From Patiria pectinifera (lineage: Eukaryota; Echinodermata; Asteroidea; Valvatida; Asterinidae): a stretch of DNA of 64,000 nt. Where the stretch lies: the NCBI GenBank assembly GCA_029964075.1, contig CM057129.1, forward strand, positions 13,817,430 through 13,881,429, in the 5' to 3' direction. Within the stretch, counting starts at the first letter, position 1. Each line of letters opens with the position of its first letter. A program made the position numbers and the translations under genes. Of this stretch, positions 44,001 to 53,000 are shown piece by piece. The notes under the pieces are model-generated. The model was not told the DNA's origin. It saw only the letters and a program-made list of their open reading frames with translations, and did no database searches.

Positions 44001-47000
44001 TGAGCAGGGGATTCATTTCTGGCCTGTACCCACCTTGTGTGAACATTTGACTCAATTTCGGGAAGTTGGATTTTTGGGCCAAAACTTGGAATTTTTGATG
44101 ACCGCGGATATGGATTTTTTTTTAGTTTTTGGAAAGTTGGGTTAAGGACTTAAATGTTTTTTTCGCACTGGATCCTAGCTGTAGTGAGCCGAAATCTTCA
44201 GGGATTCATTTCTGGCCTGTACCCACCTTGTGTGAACATTTGACTCAATTTCGTGAAGTTGGATTTTGGGCCAAAACTTGGAATTTTGATGACCGCGGAT
44301 ATGGATTTTTCTTAGTTTCGGACATTTGGGTAAAAACTGAAATGTTTTTTTCTCACTGGATCCTAGCTGTAGTGAGCCGAAATCTTCAGGGATTCATTTC
44401 TGGCCTGTACCCACCTTGTGTGAACATTTGACTCAATTTCGTGAAGTTGGATTTTGGGCCAAAACTTGGAATTTTGATGACCGCGGATATGGATTTTTCT
44501 TAGTTTCGGGACATTTGGGTAAAAACTGAAATGTTTTTTTCTCACTGGATCCTAGCTGTAGTGAGCCGAAATCTTCAGGGATTCATTTCTGGCCTGTACC
44601 CACCTTGTGTGAACATTTGACTCAATTTCGTGAAGTTGGATTTTGGGCCAAAACTTGGAATTTTTGATGACCGCGGATATGGATTTTTTTAGTTTTTGGA
44701 CATTTGGGTAAAAACTGAAATGTTTTTTTCTCACTGGATCCTAGCTGTAGTGAGCCGAAATCTTCAGGGATTCATTTCTGGCCTGTACCCACCTTGTGTG
44801 AACATTTGACTCAATTTCGTGAAGTTGGATTTTGGGCCAAAACTTGGAATTTTTGATGACCGCGGATATGGATTTTTCTTAGTTTTTGGACATTTGGGTA
44901 AAAACTGAAATGTTTTTTTTCTCACTGGATCCTAGCTTTAGTGAGCCGAAATCTTCAGGGATTCATTTCTGGCCTGTACCCACCTTGTGTGAACATTTGA
45001 CTCAATTTCGTGAAGTTGGATTTTTGGGCCAAAACTTGGAATTTTTGATGACGGGGGATTTGGACTGTTTTTAGTTTTGGGGTATTTGGGTCAAAACTGA
45101 AATGTTTTTTTTCTCACTGGATCCTAGCTGTAGTGAGCCGAAATCTTCAGGGGATTCATTTCTGGCCTGTACCCACCTTGTGTGAACATTTGACTCAATT
45201 TCGTGAAGTTGGATTTTTGGGCCAAAACTTGGAATTTTTGATGACCGCGGATATGGGTTATTGTGTAGTTTCGGGACATTTGGGTAAAAAACTGAAATGT
45301 TTTTTTTCTCACTGGATCCTAGCTGTAGTGAGCCGAAATCTTCAGGGGATTCATTTCTGGCCTGTACCCACCTTGTGTGAACATTTGACTCAATTTCGTG
45401 AAGTTGGATTTTTGGGCCAAAACTTGGAATTTTTGATGACCGCGGATATGGATATTTTCTTAGTTTCGGGACATTTGGGTAAAAAACTGAAATGTTTTTT
45501 TTCTCACTGGATCCTAGCTGTAGTGAGCCGAAATCTTCAGGGGATTCATTTCTGGCCTGTACCCACCTTGTGTGAACATTTGACTCAATTTCGTGAAGTT
45601 GGATTTTTGGGCCAAAACTTGGAATTTTTGATGACCGCGGATATGGATTTTTTTAGTTTTTGGACATTTGGGTAAAAAACTGAAATGTTTTTTCTCACTG
45701 GATCCTAGCTGTAGTGAGCCGAAATCTTCAGGGATTCATTTCTGGCCTGTACCCACCTTGTGTGAACATTTGACTCAATTTCGTGAAGTTGGATTTTGGG
45801 CCAAAACTTGGAATTTTTGATGACCGCGGATATGGATTTTTCTTAGTTTTTGGACATTTGGGTAAAAACTGAAATGTTTTTTCTCACTGGATCCTAGCTG
45901 TAGTGAGCCGAAATCTTCAGGTGATTCATTTCTGGCCTGTACCCACCTTGTGTGAACATTTGACTCAATTTCGTGAAGTTGGATTTTGGACCAAAACTTG
46001 GAATTTTTGATGACCGCGGATATGGATTTTTCTTAGTTTCGGGACATTTGGGTAGAAAACTGAAATGTTTTTTTCTCACTGGATCCTAGCTGTAGTGAGC
46101 CGAAATCTTCAGGGGATTCATTTCTGGCCTGTACCCACCTTGTGTGAACATTTGACTCAATTTCGTGAAGTTGGATTTTTGGGCCAAAACTTGGAATTTT
46201 TGATGACCGCGGATATGGATTTTTTCTTAGTTTCGGGACATTTGGGTAAAAAACTGAATTGGTTTTTTTCTCACTGGATCCTAGCTGTAGTGAGCCGAAA
46301 TCTTCAGGGGATTCATTTCTGGCCTGTACCCACCTTGTGTGAACATTTGACTCAATTTCGTGAAGTTGGATTTTTGGGCCAAAACTTGGAATTTTTGATG
46401 ACCGCGGATATGGATTTTTTCTTAGTTTTTGGACATTTGGGTAAAAAACTGAATTGGTTTTTTTCTCACTGGATCCTAGCTGTAGTGAGCCGAAATCTTC
46501 AGGGGATTCATTTCTGGCCTGTACCCACCTTGTGTGAACATTTGACTCAATTTCGTGAAGTTGGATTTTTGGGCCAAAACTTGGAATTTTTGATGACTGC
46601 GGATATGGATTTTTTCTTAGTTTCGGGACATTTGGGTAAAAAACTATTATTTTTTTTTTCTCACTGGATCCTAGCTGTAGTGAGCCGAAATCTTCAGGGG
46701 ATTCATTTCTGGCCTGTACCCACCTTGTGTGAACATTTGACTCAATTTCGTGAAGTTGGATTTTTGGGCCAAAACTTGGAATTTTTGATGACCGCGGATA
46801 TGGATTTTTTCTTAGTTTCGGGACATTTGGGTAAAAAACTGAAATGTTTTTTTTCTCACTGGATCCTAGCTGTAGTGAGCCGAAATCTTCAGGGGATTCA
46901 TTTCTGGCCTGTACCCACCTTGTGTGAACATTTGACTCAATTTCGTGAAGTTGGATTTTTGGGCCAAAACTTGGAATTTTTGATGACCGCGGATATGGAT

Positions 47001-50000
47001 TTTTTCTTATTTTCGGGACATTTGGGTAAAAAACTGAAATGTTTTTTTTCTCACTGGATCCTAGCTGTAGTGAGCCGAAATCTTCAGGGGATTCATTTCT
47101 GGCCTGTACCCGGCTTGTGTGAACATTTGACTCAATTTCGTGAAGTTGGATTTTTGGGCCAAAACTTGGAATTTTTGATGACCGCGGACATTTGGGTAAA
47201 AAACTGAAATGTTTTTTTTCTCACTGGATCCTAGCTGTAGTGAGCCGAAATCTTCAGGGGGTTCATTTCTGGCCTGTACCCACCTTGTGTGAACATTTGA
47301 CTCAATTTCGTGAAGTTGGATTTTTGGGCCAAAACTTGGAATTTTTGATGACCGCGGATATGGATTTTTTCTTAGTTTTGGGACATTTGGGTAAAAAACT
47401 GATTTTTTTTTTTTTTCACTTGATCCTAGCTGTAGTGAGCCAAAATCTTCAGGGGATTCATTTCTGGCCTCTACCCACCTTGTGTGAACATTTGAGTCAA
47501 TTTCGTGAAGTTGGATTGTTGGGCCAAAACTTGGAATTTTTGATGACCGCGGATAGGCTATGGATTTTTTTTTAGTTTCGGGACATTTGGGTAAAAAACT
47601 GAAATGTTTTTTTCCTCACTGGATCCTAGCTGTAGTGAGCCAAAATCTTTAGGGGATTCATTTCTGGCCTCTTCCCACCTTGTGTGAACATTTGACTTAA
47701 TTTTGTGAAGTTGAATTTTTTGGCCAAAACTTGATATTTTTGATGACCGCGGATATGGATTTTATTTTAGATCGGGGACATTTGGTTTAAAAACTGAAAA
47801 GTTTGTTTTTACCCTTGATCCTAGCTGTAGTGAGCTGAAATCCTCAGGGGATTCATTTCTGGACTCTTCCCTCTTTGTGTGAACTTTTGACTTAATTTTG
47901 TGAAGTTGGATTTTTTGGCCGCAGCAGCTAAAGGGTTAGGCCTAATAGTCTTGCTTTGTCTGTGTTTATTTTGCTAGGACAAGTACATCTGGCAGCTTTG
48001 TCTCGTTTCGCTGTGTTATCGTCTCAAGAAAGACAAATTCCAGCTACGAAACTCATCGTGACAAGAAGAGAAAGACTTGTACAGAACAGACGGAACTTAA
48101 CCCAGGCAAGTCACTCTATTTTTTCTGTTTGCATATCGCCTCAGCACTCCTCAGCCCATAAATCAAACAGGGGCGCGTTTCCCCAACCATGACCAGAAAC
48201 ATGTTTGTGAGGTCAAATTGATAACCAGGAACATGTTTACACATGGGCACAAAACAAGGGCGGATCCAGAACACACTTTTGGGGGGCCAAAAAATTTTTT
48301 GGTCCCCCAAAAAAGTCGGTCAAAAAATTACGGCGTGGGGTTCGGGGCCCGCTTAATCTATCCTCAAGAAGTTGCGCGACTTATCCTCCTGAGGACGGAC
48401 AGAGCACACTGTCCGAATTAAACGTCGAGTTCTACATTCAACCAACCGGTTCTTTTCAGAACCACACTTCTTCCAAGAAGAGATTACTTTCCACATGGTG
48501 TTACCCACAATCGTTCTACTTAAATAGTTTAATAGTAACAAATGTCATTCTAGTAAATTATTCATATTTTACACTACAATTTTGTTGTTACTGGTATAGA
48601 TGATGAGTTTCAGCTTCTGGTAGCTGATACTGTAGTTTCTTCAGTAACCATGGAGGTCTATGTAAGTGGAGCTTTTCTACACAATGTCTTGGGTTTACTG
48701 CCAGGAGCAACGGTTACGTTCAGGTTGGTATTAACAAATCTAGAGACCACAATTTTAGAGGCCATTATTGTCGTGGCACCATGCTCCTGCAGTAACAGAG
48801 CTGCATTATTCAGGACACGTTGCAAACAAAGGCCAACGAGCAGGGCATTGCAACAATCCAGACGTGAAGAAACAAAAGCATGGATGGCCTTTTCTGCTGT
48901 GTCCTGTGAAAGGTACTTGCGGATTCTACATACATTGCATAGGTGGAAGTTAGCACTTCTGCACAAACTTGAGATATGTGCATCCATACTGAACAAAGTG
49001 TCGAACACAACTCCCAGATTTTGAGCACAGTTGGAGACTGACAACTTGTGGTTTGCCATGGTGACATGTGGCGAGATAAAATTTGAGTGATCAAATCGAG
49101 ATGCGAGTATGAGAATCTGTATACCGAGCCGAGCAGCCTGAGCACTCGATGTTTTCTGGATTCATCAAGGAGTAAATACTATAAGTTATCCATCGAGCCT
49201 GATTGGAACACGGAGTAATGAAGTGCATCTGTGTCCGGTATATGGGACACAGATGCACTTATACTTTACCGTGTTCCACGAGTGCGAGCGAATTTGACGC
49301 ACAGTAAAGATGGAACACGCACGCTGTACATGTACACAAACGTTTCAGCTGTTATCCTATTACACGTGTATGTTGTATGGAATGGGGTGCGCATCTTAGA
49401 AAAGTGCAATACGCGGAGTGCGGCATGGACCATGGCCGTGCAACATGATTATATGTAGCACGGCTTGTTGCCATGGATCAACCAATCAGGATCGAAGATT
49501 CAAGTTTACTTGAAGATAAAATGTAACACAGTGTAGATAAAGGTACTCGTTGGTAATAAAAAAAACTTTATTGATTCAATATTTCATTCTATTTGCTTGT
49601 GCCGAATTTGTTGTCATCCAACAGGCAGTGCCTGAGATCAACCTCTGCAATCGGCCGTGTCCACTTCCGCGTCATTCCTCTGACTTCAGTGACAATCGAT
49701 GCCCTTCCGAGTTTCGTTCCTAGCAGCCAGTGAGTGATTGTGTCTTGTAAATTAGTTTTCAAGTTGGTAGAGTTGAGATTTTCTGAAATATTGAAAAAAA
49801 TTTGAGGACATTTTCATCTGCAAATTAAAAAGGGTCGGGCAGTACTATTGTATGAGATTACCCTGTAATGGGTCACTCTGTGTCAAATCAACACTTTCCG
49901 GGGACAATCTCACAGATTTTCTTTGAATTTGCTGAAATTGTTTGGTCATACGAGAAAACTCCAAAACCTAAATTTGAGTGTTTTGGTTTGTGCGGTTAAT

Positions 50001-53000
50001 GAGGTCATTGAACGTTTGACTTTGCAATTTTTCACTGTATTTTTTGGAATCTGTATCTCCTGTTTATAGAAATGCCGGACAAAAACTATATTTATCTTAA
50101 ATAAAAGCTCTTAATGTAAGAAATTATTTAGTTTCCAAATAAAAAAGCAAAATACGAGTTGGAGTCCTGAATCCTTCAATTTATTTACGATTTTATTAAT
50201 ATCTCTTTGACTTCGTATAATTTTCACAGGGTGGTTCAAGATTCTCCATATACGGCCGCACCAATAGACGCACCAGCTGTCCGACCAACAGACCACCAGG
50301 ATTCATCTACAGACCCAGCCCAGCCTTCAACGCCTCCTCGCTGCTACTACCTGTCTCATCTACTCTCCCATCCTGACTCAGTCTCTCCGACCGAGACAAT
50401 CGTCATCCACTGTCACCTACAGGCCATCAAGTCACTGGTTCTCAAGTGAGTCAATATACCAAATTTTCAATCATTTATTCATTCATGGTCTCCTCATCAA
50501 ATTATACACAGTCGGTTTGGATCACACACTCTGGAATTTGTATCCTTGTGGAGTCATTTCTTTGTTCTCGTGTACTAAAATGTTAAAGTTTGAAAACGTA
50601 GTTTCAAAATACTCTTTATCTAACCAGAATTAATTTCCTGGGCTGAAATTTGGACTTAATATCCCTTACATAAAATACTTCAATTTGCGAAAGATCAACA
50701 CACCTTGGAAATTCCTAGTTTTTGAGTAAAATCAATATATCTATTTGTGATTACCTTGTGGCGACATATTCAATCTTTTGTTCCCTATTATGCACATGTC
50801 TCCCTAAGGTAGTGAATTACAAAACACTGGCTCTGCTCCCACCACAGCCCGTCTTTCCAGTGCTGCTGCCTTGAGTTCGGTGGTGTCACACCCTGACAAT
50901 ATTCAATCATCCACCGAAAATCCAATTAGCTTTTTTCCCTGTTTTTGATTATTCGAAAATTATGAGAGAAGATAATGAATAGTGTCATTCCTTTTACTTG
51001 AGTGCTTGCATCTAAAAACTCTTTCAAATATCATCTAGTCATAAGTTACCCCCAAAAATAGATGTTTACACGATGTTGATTGTTCTGAATGTAATGTAAA
51101 TAAGCTCATTGTCAATTTTCTAAGGTCCAACTATTTTGTTTTCTGTTTTCACTTGGTGAAAAATATTGTATTCAATATTACAAAACAAAATATTTCTCTT
51201 TTTTCCCCAAATATCAAAACTTGAATACACTACTGTAGAATATATTTTAAGAACTTTGACAATTGTATTGGCAAAAATGTGTTGACATCAACATAAATGT
51301 CCACTTGTCCACTATAGCCTCATCCAATGTTATGTTCCACGTTACCATTTGATTTTGATTTCTCACTATCTAGATGGTCTTGTCAGCGCTGCGGCCACAA
51401 AGAGTGCGTCTGCAGCTCAGATATCGGTGAACTGGAAGGGAAACTGACGTCAACCGCAAGGTAGGTTTGCAAGATAGTAATTCAAATCTACCCTAAGTGG
51501 TATTAAGCAGTGTAAACTTTAACTTGCTGACTCCTTGAACAATCTATGGTGGTGTTCCCTAATGTGGCAATGTTTCCCCGGACTTTCCACATGCAGTGTT
51601 GCCACACTTCTTTGTTGAGAAACTTCAAATTCATTCAGTTAAATACTGGTACTTTTACCTAAAAATGCTTTCTGTTGAACTTTTGTAAACTATGTCAGTG
51701 TCTTGAAATTTAGTCCAAAATTTAAACGCGGTTGCATACAGAAATTCGGCACAAAATAGGCTAATTGTTATCTAATGTGGCACTCTAAAATAAATTTCGG
51801 GAAATCTCAAGTTATACATTAAAGAATGTCTTTAAAAGTTGATAAATTCTGATAAACCATTAGTATCTTAACCTACAAACCCAAAATTAAGTGGATATTT
51901 CTGGGCACATTTTTCAAAGGGTTCACTGCGCACTTCCAAATAAAATCCGAAAATTATGCAAATATTAATTTTTCCGTTTACTTTTTTAATGGGTATATAA
52001 ACTCACGATTTATGAACAGGAATGTTTAGCGCTTGATGGAATTTTACTTATTGTGGAATTTCAGGTAAATTTTTTGCTATAGCAAGGCACTAGAGGCAAA
52101 AAGACAAAGTGCGCCACATTATGGGCCGTGCCACATAAGGAGCCGTGCCACGTAAGGGGCCGTGCAACGTAAGGGGCCGTGCCACGTTAGGGGCCGTACC
52201 ACGTTAGGGTACATCAACTATAATCCCTCACTCGAATTACAAAGAGAAATATGCAGTAACAAGATTGAAAAAAAATGTGTATACATGCATGTTTTCCTGA
52301 ACTGATTCCATGAACGAGATGTTCATTGAGTGTATATGGTAATCCACCCAACCTAATTCCTGTACAGGTTTGCCGTTGAAGACGGCACAGGTGAGGCCCT
52401 GGTGTGGTGCAGTGAGCCCTCTGCCATCGCCGCTGTGCTAGGCCTGACAGCACCCCAGTGGACGCAGCTAGAGCTTGAGATACAACGCTGCAAAGAGGTC
52501 GTCTACTCTTACAAGAAACCCGACTACAGAGAAAAGGTTAGATAGGCCACGTCGGAACTTACTGTGGTTTTTCGTTTTTTGCTGGTTCCAGGAAGCCAGC
52601 GTAGTGTCCTATTTGTTCCTATCTCACTGACTAATGTCCCAGTGGATGGGATGCAAATACTATTTTCCCAAACAACATCGTATGGATGGTTGTTGAGCGC
52701 CCTTTTTATTATGCGTACACAGGTACATAATGCCATGAATTACAGTTTGCTGTTGAGCTCTCTGATGGCTCAGCTGGATAATTACATGGTTTGAGATGGG
52801 AGGTTGTGAGTTGGAAGCACATTTTGCCATTATTTTTTTCTTTTCTAATTTGCAGCTTTGGATGATTATTTTTTTAAAAGGGAAATAAAGTCGAATTTCA
52901 TTAGGTTAGAATTCATTTCTATTTTTTCTTTTCTATACATTTTTTTTCATGTTTTTAGGGAAGTAAAGTTCAACACCTCACAGCGTACACCCCATTTGCT

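Larger units (their letters stand above)
14555..47925. repeat. 194/195-bp satellite array, about 170 monomers
   Basis: Head-to-tail tandem array filling intron 12 of CTC1. Spacing of successive GGATCC sites at the left end is 194, 194, 195, 195 bp (14748, 14942, 15136, 15331, 15526). Landmarks in order: 'ctcactggatcctagc', 'gccgaaatcttcagggg', 'tgtgtgaacatttgac', 'gatgaccgcggatatgg', a T-run with optional C, 'gacatttgggtaaaaaact', then a second T-run. Copies differ mostly in T-run length, in 'caggggattc' versus 'cagggattc', and in 'tttcggg' versus 'tttttgg' before 'acatttggg'. Interior copies look nearly identical and edge copies are diverged. With 195-bp units one frame stays open for several copies (e.g. 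46065-47207), and the minus strand is also stop-poor. Frame slips every few units argue against coding. The count is array length divided by period. Confidence 0.98.

Noticed and set aside
46065..47207. Long plus-strand open frame (380 codons) of repeated 65-residue units, and similar ones across the array
   Set aside because: The monomer is 195 bp and lacks stops in one frame, so in-phase copies give long frames by default. Neighbouring 194-bp copies shift the frame, start codons are often GTG or TTG, and changes between copies show no codon-position bias by eye.
14555..47925. CRISPR-like array
   Set aside because: Units are 194/195 bp with no short repeat plus unique spacer layout, in a eukaryotic intron.
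47978..48105. Exon m in the frame QVHLAALSRFAVLSS, the longest frame there
   Set aside because: It cannot be joined in phase to exon l or exon n. The chosen frame is consistent with both and matches human 'LVSFSAEILSR'.
52170..52210. Interstitial telomere repeat because of 'gttaggg'
   Set aside because: It occurs only as part of the 17-bp minisatellite and is not a TTAGGG tandem.
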